Part shown: one piece after another, positions 1 through 8,154 of the stretch | How positions within the stretch are numbered: the first letter of the stretch is position 1 | Layout: the number at the start of each line of letters is the position of its first letter | Assembly (NCBI GenBank): GCA_964514395.1 | Contig: CAZEQK010000043.1 | Location: 1 to 25,336 of the forward strand | DNA from: CAZEQK01 sp964514395 | GTDB taxonomy: Bacteria > Bacillota > Bacilli > Tepidibacillales > Tepidibacillaceae | DNA length: 25,336 nt | Direction: 5' to 3' | Position numbers and translations under genes: made by a program | Notes under the pieces: generated by a model | Told to the model about the DNA's origin: nothing | The model's input: only the letters and a program-made list of their open reading frames with translations | Databases searched by the model: none

Positions 1-170
1 CCCCTAAGTAAGGAAAGAAATCGTATGAAATTAAAATGGCATTATTCCTAAACGGCGATCGACTTTCAATTGTTGAAGTATTGGGAAGTTGAACAAGGAA
101 TAAATGAAACAAAAAAGTGAATAGCTAAAATATGATGTAAATTAAAATCATTTAGGAAGGAAGGATTAAA
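1..170. other. upstream region of the hydrolase
   Basis: No intact gene is seen in these 170 bases. They hold the AGGAAGGAAGG ribosome site at 154-164 and no clear -35/-10 pair. Confidence 0.4.
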
Positions 171-998
171 TTGGCATATTGCAAAGTTCGTCAAGCAGAA
201 ATATATTATGAAGATATTGGGGAAGGCAAACCTATTTTAATGATACACGGTTATTCTCCCGACCATCGGTTAATGAGTGGATGTATGGAACCTATATTTA
301 CAAAGAGAGATGGATGGCGACGTATATATATCGATCTTCCAGGTATGGGATTATCAAAAAAATATAACGAAATTAGTAATTCTGATGAAATATTGAATGC
401 TGTTTTAGATTTAATTCAAGAGGAAATTCCTAACGAGCAATACTTATTAGTTGGAGAATCTTACGGGGGCTACATAGCAAGAGGCATAATTCAAAAACAA
501 CCAGAACAAATACTCGGTGCAGCATTTATTTGTCCAGTTATTATTCCTATTTCAGAGAATAGGACAGTTGAGAAACATAAAATATTGAAAATAGATGAAA
601 AATTTATTGGAAAATTATCAAAGGAAGAACTAGAGGATTTTAGAAGTAATAATGTAGTCCTTGATGAGTACACTTGGATGAGATACAATCAAGAAATCTT
701 AAGTGGTTGTAAAATTGGAGATGAAAAGTTTTTAAATAAGGTTAAGGAGCAATATGGATTTTCTTTTCAAGTTGACCAATCTGATTTTAATAAGCCAAGT
801 ATATTCCTATTAGGAAGACAGGACTCGTCGGTTGGATATAAAGATGCCCTTGACATAATAAACAAGTATCCTCGAGGAACATTTGCTGTATTGGATACAG
901 CGGGTCATAATTTACAAATTGAACAACCACAGCTTTTTAACACATTAATAAATGAATGGTTGGATAGAATTGAAGAGTCTTTGTCTTATATCGAATAA
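171..998 (+). CDS. alpha/beta hydrolase fold protein
   Basis: This is a 275-residue cytoplasmic protein with the standard alpha/beta hydrolase plan. An HG oxyanion-hole motif (IHGYSP) lies near residue 26. The nucleophile elbow G95-E-S97-Y-G99 gives Ser97 as the catalytic serine. Asp218 (GRQDSS) and His246 (AGHNLQ) complete a plausible triad. There is no signal peptide. Length and layout fit esterases, lipases or meta-cleavage-type hydrolases, but nothing in the sequence fixes the substrate. The start is TTG at 171, supported by AGGAAGGAAGG ending 6 bases upstream. The gene appears monocistronic, with a possible hairpin about 65 bases after the stop. The family call is firm; the reaction is open. 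Confidence 0.88.
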   Translation: MAYCKVRQAEIYYEDIGEGKPILMIHGYSPDHRLMSGCMEPIFTKRDGWRRIYIDLPGMGLSKKYNEISNSDEILNAVLDLIQEEIPNEQYLLVGESYGGYIARGIIQKQPEQILGAAFICPVIIPISENRTVEKHKILKIDEKFIGKLSKEELEDFRSNNVVLDEYTWMRYNQEILSGCKIGDEKFLNKVKEQYGFSFQVDQSDFNKPSIFLLGRQDSSVGYKDALDIINKYPRGTFAVLDTAGHNLQIEQPQLFNTLINEWLDRIEESLSYIE

Positions 999-1065
999 TT
1001 GATGAATTACGTAATGTTTGTGAAAAAATATACTTAAATTGACTATGAAATGATAGCACAATAAT

Positions 1066-1093
1066 ACCCCTTCTTGGAAGGGTGGTTTATTTT
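1066..1093 (+). terminator. possible intrinsic terminator after the hydrolase
   Basis: An imperfect hairpin pairs ACCCCTT with AAGGGTGGT, with a small bulge, and is followed by a T-rich stretch. It lies about 70 bases after the hydrolase stop. The pairing is imperfect, so confidence is moderate. Confidence 0.45.
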
Positions 1094-1185
1094 TCACTTA
1101 AAATCAATATTAAAGTTTAACATAGCCATTTAAAAAAATAATAGATATACCTTAAAAAAGGGAATCGCAAAATGGTTAATGTTAA

Positions 1186-1345
1186 ATAGAGATAAAAAAT
1201 ATTGTTGTATCAGAAAGTCACCAAGGGCAAGGAATTGGGAGAAAGAACGTATTTATTTTTAAGGATTTTTTTATTAGATTCAGATGAAATTATAGAAAAT
1301 GGGATACTATACCATGATATGATTCGCTTATCGATAGATTTATAG
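1186..1345 (+). pseudogene. remnant of a YvbK-like GNAT acetyltransferase
   Basis: Two pieces of one acetyltransferase remain in a 447-base stretch with no intact gene. The first (1186-1287) reads IEIKNIVVSESHQGQGIGRK, the end of beta-4 plus the Q-x-x-G-x-G acetyl-CoA loop (motif A), followed by DFFIRF and a stop. The second, in another frame (about 1279-1345), reads DEIIENGILYHDMIRLSIDL and a stop. From memory, YvbK-type GNATs of Bacillus end with a DFFxRHY...FENGIxxRDMxRL block, so both pieces fit one protein. The roughly 30 residues expected between motif A and the DFFIR block are missing, a frameshift separates the two pieces, and no N-terminal half is seen. The remaining DNA to 1445 shows nothing recognisable. 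Confidence 0.6.
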
Positions 1346-1457
1346 ATGATTATGACTACATCTAACAGTAAATAAGTATATCTATTTTATCTTGATAGTA
1401 TGAATGGATAGTAATATGATAAATATATGGAAATAAAAAGTAAAATTGGGTGGAAAA

Positions 1458-1736
1458 ATGTTAAAAAAAAGAATTTTGAATGGCAGATATACCAGCTTTA
1501 CAGGTCATTATTTTAAGGATGCTAACTTTAAACAAGGTGAAATAGTAGACTTTACTGTTAATATAAATTCTATAGATGGAAAACTAACGGTAAAGGTTGT
1601 TGATTTAGATGGAAAGCTAGTATCCCAATTTAATAAAAATACATCCTTAAAAATTCTTATGGATGGTACCTATAAAATTCAAGTGGTTGCTGATCACCAT
1701 GAAGGAAGCTTTTCAGTTAATTGGAAAGTGGAATAG
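1458..1736 (+). CDS. small beta-rich hypothetical protein
   Basis: This 92-residue protein has alternating hydrophobic strands, two aspartate-glycine turns (VVDLDGK, SIDGK) and a closing SFSVNWKVE strand. That pattern suggests a small beta-sandwich like those found at the C-termini of Bacillus lipoproteins. It has no signal peptide or membrane segment, so it is either cytoplasmic or a fragment that lost its leader. An in-frame TTG at 1446 would add four residues, but the GGTGG just upstream of ATG 1458 favours the ATG, although the spacing is short. The next gene starts within 30 bases, so the two may be cotranscribed. I do not recognise a specific family. Confidence 0.6.
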   Translation: MLKKRILNGRYTSFTGHYFKDANFKQGEIVDFTVNINSIDGKLTVKVVDLDGKLVSQFNKNTSLKILMDGTYKIQVVADHHEGSFSVNWKVE

Positions 1737-1754
1737 TATAATAAGATAAAGGGA

Positions 1755-2369
1755 ATGAATGGGTTGTTGAATATAAAAGAACATCTGAGAAAAATTTATA
1801 ATAATAATGCTTCAAGTAGGAGCACTTCTTCAAAACAATTATGGAAAATAAAGAGTAGGAAAAAATTCCTTGAACTACTGATTACAAATAATATAAAGAC
1901 TCTATTAGAGGTTGGAGCAGGGACTGGACAAGATAGCTTATTCTTTAAGGAAAACGGTATTGAGGTAACAGCGATTGACCTTTCAGATGAACATATTAAG
2001 CATTGTATTGAAAGAGGAATCCATGGTATAGTGATGGATTTTTATCATTTAGAGTTTCCTAAAAATAGCTTTGATAGCATCTATTCATTAAATAGTCTGC
2101 TGCATGTTCCAAAAAATGATCTTTCACTTGTACTAAAAGAGATTCATAGAGTATTAAAACCTAATGGAATATTTTTTCTTGGTGTTTATGGGGGAAGAGA
2201 ATTTGAAGGGATTAACGAGAAGGACAATTACGAAGATAAAAGATTCTTTTCATTTTATCACTTTGAAGATTATAAGTGGGGTCTTTCTCAGTATTTTGAA
2301 ATAATTTCATCTGATAAAGAAGTGATAAAAGATGATGTTGAGTTTCATCATTTTATTTTAAGAAAATAA
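1755..2369 (+). CDS. class I SAM-dependent methyltransferase
   Basis: This 204-residue protein has the seven-strand Rossmann methyltransferase fold. Motif I, LLEVGAGTGQDS, lies at about 50-61 and forms the SAM-binding loop. The acidic end of beta-2 is IDLSDEH (75-80). D95 follows beta-3, and the region FDSIYSLNSLLHVPKND (106-122) carries the typical methyltransferase-11 motif IV layout. Post-motif RVLKPNGIFFLGVYGG lies at 132-147. The target is unknown. The AAAGGG Shine-Dalgarno ends one base before ATG 1755, so translation more likely begins at an in-frame TTG (1764 or 1767), which trims three or four residues. It follows the small beta-rich gene closely. Confidence 0.88.
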   Translation: MNGLLNIKEHLRKIYNNNASSRSTSSKQLWKIKSRKKFLELLITNNIKTLLEVGAGTGQDSLFFKENGIEVTAIDLSDEHIKHCIERGIHGIVMDFYHLEFPKNSFDSIYSLNSLLHVPKNDLSLVLKEIHRVLKPNGIFFLGVYGGREFEGINEKDNYEDKRFFSFYHFEDYKWGLSQYFEIISSDKEVIKDDVEFHHFILRK

Positions 2370-2451
2370 GATTTACTGTATACGTTGAAAAGGTGAAACT
2401 TAACACTCAATTCCTTCGTATTGTAATCTAAAACTTATTGGAGGAAGAATA

Positions 2452-3390
2452 ATGTATAATAAAATAAATGAACAGATACAAGAGATAAAGGAAAAACAAA
2501 GGGACCAAAGTAAATTATTAAGCAAGCAAGGTAGCATTAAAGAAAGCTTGTTAAAGGAAAGAGTTAGATTTAAGGAGCTTAAAGCAATATTAGATAAAGA
2601 AGGAACGGATGTTCAAAAGCTTGAGGGTTTAAGTCTTACAGGGCTGTTTCATTCCATCTTAGGAAATAAACATGAACAAATGAAAAAAGAAAAACAGGAG
2701 TATCTCGCAGTAAAGCTGAAGTATGATGAGTGCATGCATACGGTAGATACTTTAGAAAATGAGAAAAAAGCGGTAAATACAGAACTTTCTAAATATATGG
2801 ATTTAGATCGTGAATACGAAAATCTATTAATAACAAAAGAACAGTTATTATTAAAAGATAATAGTGCTTTAACAAAAGAATTAATAGACTTATCTGAGCT
2901 TTACTCAGAGGTGAAGGCAGATCAAAAGGAAATAAAGGAGGCTATTGCTGTAGGGAATAAAGCGCAAGGTGCTCTTGATGATGTAAGAGATTCTTTACAA
3001 AGTGCAAAGAATTGGGGAACCTGGGATATGTTTGGTGGTGGTCTACTTTCTACAATGGCGAAACACTCCAAAATCGATGATGCAAAAAATACTACCTATT
3101 ATGCTCAAGATCTATTGAGAAGCTTCAATCGGGAATTAAAGGATGTTCATTTATCCACTAACATTGAAATTAACTTAAGCTCATTTGATAAGTTTGCCGA
3201 TTATTTTTTTGATGGTTTAATTTCTGATTGGATTGTTCAATCCAAAATTAATCAGTCTCTATCAAATGTTCAAGATGTATCCTATCAGGTAGAACAAATT
3301 ATTAAAAATTTGGAGGATAGATTGACCGAAGTAAGCAGGCAGATAGATGTCTTAAATAATAAAATAACAACCTTCATAGAAAATGCATAA
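2452..3390 (+). CDS. coiled-coil hypothetical protein
   Basis: This 312-residue soluble protein is rich in Lys, Glu and Gln, with long heptad-like stretches at about 1-50, 75-180 and 265-310. It has no signal peptide or transmembrane segment. Two non-helical islands interrupt the coils: LEGLSLTGLFHSILGN (57-72), and a Trp/Gly patch WGTWDMFGGG (188-197) followed by a Lys/Asp helix. Such islands suggest a folded hinge or partner site rather than a simple rod. I recall similar uncharacterised proteins in Bacillus but cannot name a family. GGAGG precedes the ATG by 7 bases, and a terminator follows, so it appears monocistronic. Confidence 0.72.
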   Translation: MYNKINEQIQEIKEKQRDQSKLLSKQGSIKESLLKERVRFKELKAILDKEGTDVQKLEGLSLTGLFHSILGNKHEQMKKEKQEYLAVKLKYDECMHTVDTLENEKKAVNTELSKYMDLDREYENLLITKEQLLLKDNSALTKELIDLSELYSEVKADQKEIKEAIAVGNKAQGALDDVRDSLQSAKNWGTWDMFGGGLLSTMAKHSKIDDAKNTTYYAQDLLRSFNRELKDVHLSTNIEINLSSFDKFADYFFDGLISDWIVQSKINQSLSNVQDVSYQVEQIIKNLEDRLTEVSRQIDVLNNKITTFIENA

Positions 3391-3406
3391 TAAACAATAT
3401 TTTGAT

Positions 3407-3446
3407 GACTCCCTAATCTCACCATTAATAGAATAGGGAGTTTTCA
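3407..3446 (+). terminator. intrinsic terminator after the coiled-coil gene
   Basis: The stem pairs ACTCCCTA (3408-3415) with TAGGGAGT (3434-3441) around an 18-base loop, and TTTTC follows. It sits 17 bases after the stop codon of the coiled-coil gene and separates it from the tatD-like operon. Confidence 0.7.
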
Positions 3447-3493
3447 ATGAGTTAACATACAAACCTAGATTACAGAAACGAGGGCAATGATAT

Positions 3494-4282
3494 ATGAATT
3501 ATTATCCTATTTATGATAGTCATATCCATTTAGATAAATATCCCCAAGATAAAATTCCTTATCTTATTGAACAATGGCAAAATAAAGGAGTAGGAGGAAT
3601 TATTGCAGTATCTATGGATTTAAAATCCTCTTATCAATTATTAGAATGGCAAAATAAATACCCTCATTTTGTCCATGTAGCGATTGGCTATCATCCTGAA
3701 CAGACTATACCTACCGTTAAGGAGTTAAATGAAATTACAGCATTAATAGAAATCGAAAAAAATAAAATTGTAGCAATCGGTGAGGTTGGAATCATTCATT
3801 ATCGTCTTGAAGAATTAGAAGTAAGAAACTTATCCCCCTATGAGGAATTGTTATATCATTTTGCAAAATTAGCTAATAATTTGGATAAGCCTATTATTCT
3901 ACATGCGGTACATGATAAAGCAAAAATTGCCTTGGAGATAGTAAAAAGTCAGCATGTAGAAAAAGCCCATTTTCACTGGTTTAAATCCGATATTCACACG
4001 ATAAGAAGGGTAGAAAGTGAAGGCTACTTTATTTCTCTAACCCCAGAACTAACATTTAGGAAAAGAGATCAGGATATTGCGAAAGCATTTAATATGAAAC
4101 AAATATTACTTGAAACGGACGGACCATGGCCTTTAGAGGGGAATTATCGTGATAAAATGCCTGAGCCAATATGGATTAGGGATAGTATTGAAACCCTAGC
4201 AAAATTGAAGAATAAAACGGTAGATCAGATGGTAAAACAGATCAATGATAATACGAAAAGACTCTATGGTGTAACAGAATGA
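3494..4282 (+). CDS. TatD-family metal-dependent hydrolase
   Basis: This 262-residue TIM-barrel amidohydrolase carries the full TatD metal set: H10-x-H12 in DSHIHLD, E97 in IGEVGI, H137 in LHAVHD, H161 in FHWFKS and D209 in ETDGPW. TatD proteins are Mg-dependent 3'-5' nucleases or related hydrolases of the cytoplasm. The sequence is divergent from the usual YabD-like housekeeping form (for example HWF instead of HCF, and a Trp-rich ETDGPWP site), so it is probably an accessory paralogue with another phosphoester or amide substrate. GAGGG lies about 9 bases before the ATG. It overlaps the next gene by four bases (ATGA), which suggests translational coupling. Confidence 0.88.
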   Translation: MNYYPIYDSHIHLDKYPQDKIPYLIEQWQNKGVGGIIAVSMDLKSSYQLLEWQNKYPHFVHVAIGYHPEQTIPTVKELNEITALIEIEKNKIVAIGEVGIIHYRLEELEVRNLSPYEELLYHFAKLANNLDKPIILHAVHDKAKIALEIVKSQHVEKAHFHWFKSDIHTIRRVESEGYFISLTPELTFRKRDQDIAKAFNMKQILLETDGPWPLEGNYRDKMPEPIWIRDSIETLAKLKNKTVDQMVKQINDNTKRLYGVTE

Positions 4283-4740
4283 AAAAAAATAATTTAAAAA
4301 TATTTTCCATCCTTCTATTCTTACTCTACATCATTTTCCTACTGTGGAGAGTTTTCTTTTATGCTTATGGAGGCTATCATCGCCACTATGTTCCTTCTAT
4401 TCAAATAAATATAATCCCCTTTAAAACCATATCCACTTATCTACTACATTATAATAATGTTAAGTTTAATATATGGTTCTTTAATCTGTTTGGGAATATT
4501 ATTGCTTTTATGCCTTTTGGTATCTTATTACCTTTTGTTAAAAAAGCCTATCAATCTTCAAAGTCTATTATTATTACGACTTTTTTTAGTAGCTTATTCA
4601 TTGAAATATTGCAAATGATATTTAGAGTTGGGACTGCAGATATTGACGATCTTATTCTCAATACAATGGGTGGTTATATTGGATATAGATTATGGATAGA
4701 AATCAGTAAATGGTTTGTTATTAATGATAAGGAGGAATAG
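4279..4740 (+). CDS. VanZ-like membrane protein
   Basis: This 153-residue integral membrane protein has about four hydrophobic segments, at roughly 8-28, 62-88, 92-115 and 125-145. It carries the VanZ-family signatures NLFGNIIAFMPFGILLP and FIEILQMIFRVGTADIDDLILN. VanZ gives low-level teicoplanin resistance in enterococci, but most Bacillus homologues have no known role. It starts inside the tatD-like gene (ATGA overlap) without a strong Shine-Dalgarno of its own, so it probably depends on coupled translation. Its last codons contain the AAGGAGG that serves the downstream SDR. Confidence 0.88.
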   Translation: MKKNNLKIFSILLFLLYIIFLLWRVFFYAYGGYHRHYVPSIQINIIPFKTISTYLLHYNNVKFNIWFFNLFGNIIAFMPFGILLPFVKKAYQSSKSIIITTFFSSLFIEILQMIFRVGTADIDDLILNTMGGYIGYRLWIEISKWFVINDKEE

Positions 4741-4742
4741 CA

Positions 4743-5537
4743 ATGAAACATGTATTGATCACTGGTGGGACAAGAGGAATTGGTTTTGGTTTAGCAAAGC
4801 AGTTCTTAGCTAACAGCTGTAAAGTTACGATTACAGGTACTACACAAGAGGGCATTGATCGTAGTGTAAAAAATTTTAAGAATCTGTATCCAACCGCTGA
4901 AATTCAAGGATTTTCAGGAGATGTAAGTCTATATACAAGCATGGAAAAGCTATGGGATGACGCAACAAAGAACTATGGCGATATCGATATCTGGATAAAT
5001 AATGCAGGACTAGGACAGGGAAGAAAATATACATGGGATATGTCAATAGAGGAAATCGGTAAAATTGTGGACACGAATATAATAGGTGTCATCAATGGTA
5101 GCTTAGTTGCATTAAAGAGAATGGAATTACAAGGGCATGGCCAAATATATAATATGGAGGGTTTTGGTAGTGATGGTATGATGATGAAAAAAATGACCAT
5201 TTATGGTACTACGAAAAGGGCTGTTAGGTATTTCACTCGTTCTTTATTAAAGGAATCCTCTAATCCTTCCATCTTGATAGGAACAATAAGTCCTGGCATG
5301 GTACTAACCGATTTACTCTTAAAATCGATAAAAGAAAATAAAGAGGAAGCAGAGAGAAATAAGCGTGTCTTTAATATTTTGGCAGATGATGTGGATACGG
5401 TAACAAACTACCTTGTAGATAAAATATTGCAAAACAAAAAAAATGGGGCGCATATCAATTGGCTATCTAAAAGGAAAGCTTTTTTTAGGTTTCTTTTATC
5501 ACCACTAAACAAAAGAGATTTTTTTAAAGAAGAATAA
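4743..5537 (+). CDS. SDR oxidoreductase, NYC1/NOL-like
   Basis: This 264-residue short-chain dehydrogenase has the Rossmann loop TGGTRGIG (7-14), the structural NNAG (86-89) and the catalytic Y154-x-x-x-K158. The usual NxSS is replaced by YNMEGFGSDG (136-145), with Ser143. This block, together with YGTTKRAVRYF, SPGMVLTDLLL (183-193) and FNILADDVDTV, matches my memory of plant chlorophyll b reductases NYC1 and NOL and their bacterial relatives. In a non-photosynthetic Firmicute the substrate cannot be chlorophyll b, so a different carbonyl compound is likely. The gene lies two bases after the VanZ-like stop, with AAGGAGG seven bases before its ATG, so it belongs to that operon. Confidence 0.9.
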   Translation: MKHVLITGGTRGIGFGLAKQFLANSCKVTITGTTQEGIDRSVKNFKNLYPTAEIQGFSGDVSLYTSMEKLWDDATKNYGDIDIWINNAGLGQGRKYTWDMSIEEIGKIVDTNIIGVINGSLVALKRMELQGHGQIYNMEGFGSDGMMMKKMTIYGTTKRAVRYFTRSLLKESSNPSILIGTISPGMVLTDLLLKSIKENKEEAERNKRVFNILADDVDTVTNYLVDKILQNKKNGAHINWLSKRKAFFRFLLSPLNKRDFFKEE

Positions 5538-5610
5538 ATTTTCAGATGAATGTATATCATTTAATCAAAAAGTAAACGGATTTACTTAGATAGTTTTGGA
5601 AAGGAATATA

Positions 5611-6126
5611 ATGATGCAAAAAGTGGCTATTATTGGTTCAGCAGGAGCAGGAAAATCAACTTTAGCGAAACAGTTAGGGAGCATTTTAAATTTACCAGTC
5701 TATCATTTAGATCGTTTCTTCTGGAAACCAGGTTGGGTGCCAACTGAAAAAGCTGATTGGGATGCTTTTTTATCTGAATTAGTAAAAAAAGATCTGTGGA
5801 TTATCGATGGTAACTATGGTAGAACCTTTGATATAAGATTTCAAGAGGCGGACACTATTATCTATTTAGACATGTCTACTCTGTTAACCATTTATCGAAT
5901 CATCAAAAGACGAATCATGTATCATGGGAAAACAAGACCAGATTTGAATGAAGGGTGTCCAGAAAAGCTTGATTGGGAATTTATCAAATGGGTTTGGAAA
6001 TTTAATAAAGAAAAAAGAAAAGGAATTTTGCAAAAACTTGAAAATCTGAATAATGAAAAGCATATTTATATACTGAAGAATAGAAGAGAAGTAAGCGCTT
6101 TTCTAGATACCTCTTCTACAAAATAG
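5611..6126 (+). CDS. P-loop NTPase, FlaR/topology-modulation type
   Basis: The protein is about 171 residues and begins with a Walker A loop GSAGAGKST within its first 20 residues. It continues with YHLDRFFWKPGW and WIIDGNYGRTFDIR, the marker blocks of the adenylate-kinase-like proteins annotated as DNA topology modulation protein FlaR. A later Arg-rich helix (YRIIKRRIMYHGKTRPD) fits a lid region. Members are probably small nucleotide or nucleoside kinases; the topology role is historical. I place the start at ATG 5611 (or 5614), because GGAAAGGA lies 5-8 bases upstream. An in-frame TTG at 5596 would read through that ribosome site. It follows the SDR on the same strand after 73 bases. Confidence 0.85.
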   Translation: MMQKVAIIGSAGAGKSTLAKQLGSILNLPVYHLDRFFWKPGWVPTEKADWDAFLSELVKKDLWIIDGNYGRTFDIRFQEADTIIYLDMSTLLTIYRIIKRRIMYHGKTRPDLNEGCPEKLDWEFIKWVWKFNKEKRKGILQKLENLNNEKHIYILKNRREVSAFLDTSSTK

Positions 6127-6161
6127 AAATTGTCTTATTGAAATGAAAGGGGGGGGAGTAA

Positions 6162-6773
6162 TTGATTGCATTAAATCTAACCATAGGAATTTTAACTGCA
6201 TTTGCTTTGTTTTTTGCAGGGATAAAAATGCTCATATTGAAAGATAAATTTCAGGAGGATAGTAAATTCATCGGACTTCTACTAGGAATAGTCAGTTTTT
6301 ACACACTTATCATTCAATTTAATATGACATTAAAGTCTGAGGGGTTACTCTCTATTAGCATACTTATCATTGTTGTTGTGATTTTTATATTTGGGCTATA
6401 TAAAAATTGGAATAATTATTATATAAAGGTTTATAATATCACAAAGCTTTCGTTAGAAGATAAGCTAGAAGAACTGCTAAATAAATATGATACAACTTTT
6501 GATAAAACGTATCTTGCTGATTATGTGCTTTATCAGTTAAACTATTCCTTTACAAAAATAAAAATTAAACATAAATATAAGGATGAACTATCTATCCATA
6601 TATATAGGTTTCGAAGCTTCCCATATGCTGATGATCTTATCCATGATATGAAAGCATTCGTTTATAAAGATGAAAAGAATCATTACTTAATAAGTGGAAT
6701 ACTAAATATTATCTATGGAATGACTTATCTCAGCTTTATCTTTTGGATGTATTATCAAATAAATAATATATAG
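6162..6773 (+). CDS. hypothetical four-helix membrane protein
   Basis: This 203-residue protein has hydrophobic segments at about 4-26, 36-57, 62-80 and 176-200. They flank a central soluble domain (about 85-170) rich in Lys and Tyr. I do not recognise the family. Translation starts at TTG 6162, 8 to 10 bases after an unusual Shine-Dalgarno that contains eight consecutive G bases (6149-6156). It lies 35 bases after the FlaR-like gene and is probably the last gene of the operon, as a strong bidirectional hairpin follows immediately. Confidence 0.7.
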   Translation: MIALNLTIGILTAFALFFAGIKMLILKDKFQEDSKFIGLLLGIVSFYTLIIQFNMTLKSEGLLSISILIIVVVIFIFGLYKNWNNYYIKVYNITKLSLEDKLEELLNKYDTTFDKTYLADYVLYQLNYSFTKIKIKHKYKDELSIHIYRFRSFPYADDLIHDMKAFVYKDEKNHYLISGILNIIYGMTYLSFIFWMYYQINNI

Positions 6774-6774
6774 C

Positions 6775-6804
6775 AAAACAGTATCCGTTTGAGGATACTG
6801 TTTT
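6775..6804. terminator. bidirectional intrinsic terminator
   Basis: A perfect 12-bp stem pairs AAAACAGTATCC with GGATACTGTTTT around the loop GTTTGA. T runs follow on the plus strand, and A runs before the stem give T runs on the minus strand. It lies between convergent genes, starting two bases after the plus-strand stop and about 20 bases from the minus-strand GNAT stop, so it can serve both. Confidence 0.88.
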
Positions 6805-6823
6805 ATTAAAATAGTTTTATTTA

Positions 6824-7279
6824 TTAGCTTTCTAGCCTTTTAATTAATTGTAGTCCAGCCTCTTGATCTGGATAATATGCTGGTAGTATTTTTTTTAGTT
6901 GAAAGCCTAAGCTTTTATAAAGACGAATTGCATAAGCATTTGTTTCCCTGACCTCTAAACTAATAAATGAAAAATTATTTTTAAAAGCATCCATTTGTAA
7001 TCGTAAATAATTTTTACCGATTCCCTTACCAGAGAAATGAGGATCGATGCAAATTGAGTATAAACGTATGATAGTACTCTGTTTCCTCATTAAAAAAATT
7101 GCATAGCCAATTCTTTGGTCATCAGAAAGAATTATATGTGTAATCATAGAATGATTCGGATTTATTATGGCTCGTTTAAAACTTTTTTTTGAAAAGCAAT
7201 CCATTAGGCTGAAGCATTTTTTTTCAATTTTAAGAAGATAGTCAAGGTCAGCTATGCTAGCGGTTCTATAAGAAATCAT
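6824..7279 (-). CDS. GNAT acetyltransferase of the ATP-grasp operon
   Basis: This 151-residue RimI-like N-acetyltransferase has motif A SICIDPHFSGKGIGKNYL (75-92) with the acetyl-CoA loop SGKGIG. Motif B follows as LEVRETNAYAIRLYKSLGF (108-126), with the usual N114 and Y121. It is the third gene of an operon with a RimK-like ligase and overlaps it by four bases (ATGA). AGGAGA lies inside the end of the upstream gene. By context it probably acetylates the product or peptide substrate of the ligase, not ribosomal protein S18. Proteobacterial RLAN/RimK clusters, as I recall them, also carry a GNAT, which supports a shared pathway. Confidence 0.88.
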   Translation of the reverse strand: MISYRTASIADLDYLLKIEKKCFSLMDCFSKKSFKRAIINPNHSMITHIILSDDQRIGYAIFLMRKQSTIIRLYSICIDPHFSGKGIGKNYLRLQMDAFKNNFSFISLEVRETNAYAIRLYKSLGFQLKKILPAYYPDQEAGLQLIKRLES

Positions 7280-8154
7280 ACAATGTCTCCTGCTAAATGT
7301 TGAATAATAATTTTATATATATCAGGATTGTGTTGATCCTCGTAACCTGCATCGATATTAGGGTTATCATTGACCTCTATTACATAGAAATCACCATCAA
7401 CCTCTTTGATATCAATACCATATAGGCTTTTTCCAATCGCATTAGCTGCAGATCGTGCTACTTCTAAAAGCTTTGGATTCGCATCCTCGATTCTTAATCC
7501 TTCAACGGTTGACATTTTTCCTTCTTCAGATCGATCCATTAGTCGCCACGTATTTTTTGCAAAAATATATTTTACTACGGCCAAAATATTACCATTTAAG
7601 GTGATGATACGCCAATCAAAATCACTTGGTAAATATTGTTGCACTACAATACGGTCTGATCTTCTTAGAAATTTTTTTCCGATTTTAATAAATTCATCAA
7701 TAGAGGTTACTTTTTCTACATATGCTGAAAAGCTTGAATTTGGAGCTTTTAATACAATGGGAATTCCAAAAGTCTCAAATAATTCATTTGCATTCTCTTT
7801 CGTCACTTCTTTGGCATTTAAAAAAGCTGTTTGAGGCATGGGAATGTTATGGGAAATTAAACGCTTATACATATTAACTTTATCACAGCATATTCTTATA
7901 CTTTCGGAATGATCAATAACGCTTAAACCCTTTATTTCTGCAATTCTAGCTACTACATAACTGGTATTTAAAGGATCGGTAAGAGCTCTAATTAATATGG
8001 CATCATAATTATCTATATACTTTAATTCACTTCGAAACAAAAAATCTAATTGATGCCCAAGCTCAAATGCAGCTAAACGATAATTTGTTAAGGCTTTTAA
8101 TTCAACTGAACTTCTAATCGTATAACGTTCGGTAAATACGGCTATTTTTGCCAT
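7276..8154 (-). CDS. RimK-like ATP-grasp ligase
   Basis: This 292-residue ATP-grasp protein probably ligates an amino acid to a peptide or protein carboxylate through an acyl phosphate. The preATP-grasp Rossmann half spans about 1-90. ATP contacts include K92, K136 (PIVLKAP) and the hinge IVVQQYLP (169-176). The metal and substrate motifs are DFDWRI (178-183) and GIDIKEVDGDFYVIEVNDNPN (246-266), with D248, E260 and N262. In RimK the hinge usually carries glutamates, and here QQ is seen. The start ATG has AGGAG upstream inside the preceding gene, which it overlaps by 13 bases. RLAN-linked RimK proteins have no established substrate, so the role is inferred from the fold and the operon. Confidence 0.9.
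   Translation of the reverse strand: MAKIAVFTERYTIRSSVELKALTNYRLAAFELGHQLDFLFRSELKYIDNYDAILIRALTDPLNTSYVVARIAEIKGLSVIDHSESIRICCDKVNMYKRLISHNIPMPQTAFLNAKEVTKENANELFETFGIPIVLKAPNSSFSAYVEKVTSIDEFIKIGKKFLRRSDRIVVQQYLPSDFDWRIITLNGNILAVVKYIFAKNTWRLMDRSEEGKMSTVEGLRIEDANPKLLEVARSAANAIGKSLYGIDIKEVDGDFYVIEVNDNPNIDAGYEDQHNPDIYKIIIQHLAGDIV

Noticed and set aside
7406..7834. Plus-strand open frame of about 140 codons
   Set aside because: It lies wholly inside the RimK-like gene on the other strand, which has clear ATP-grasp motifs; the plus frame has no recognisable domain.
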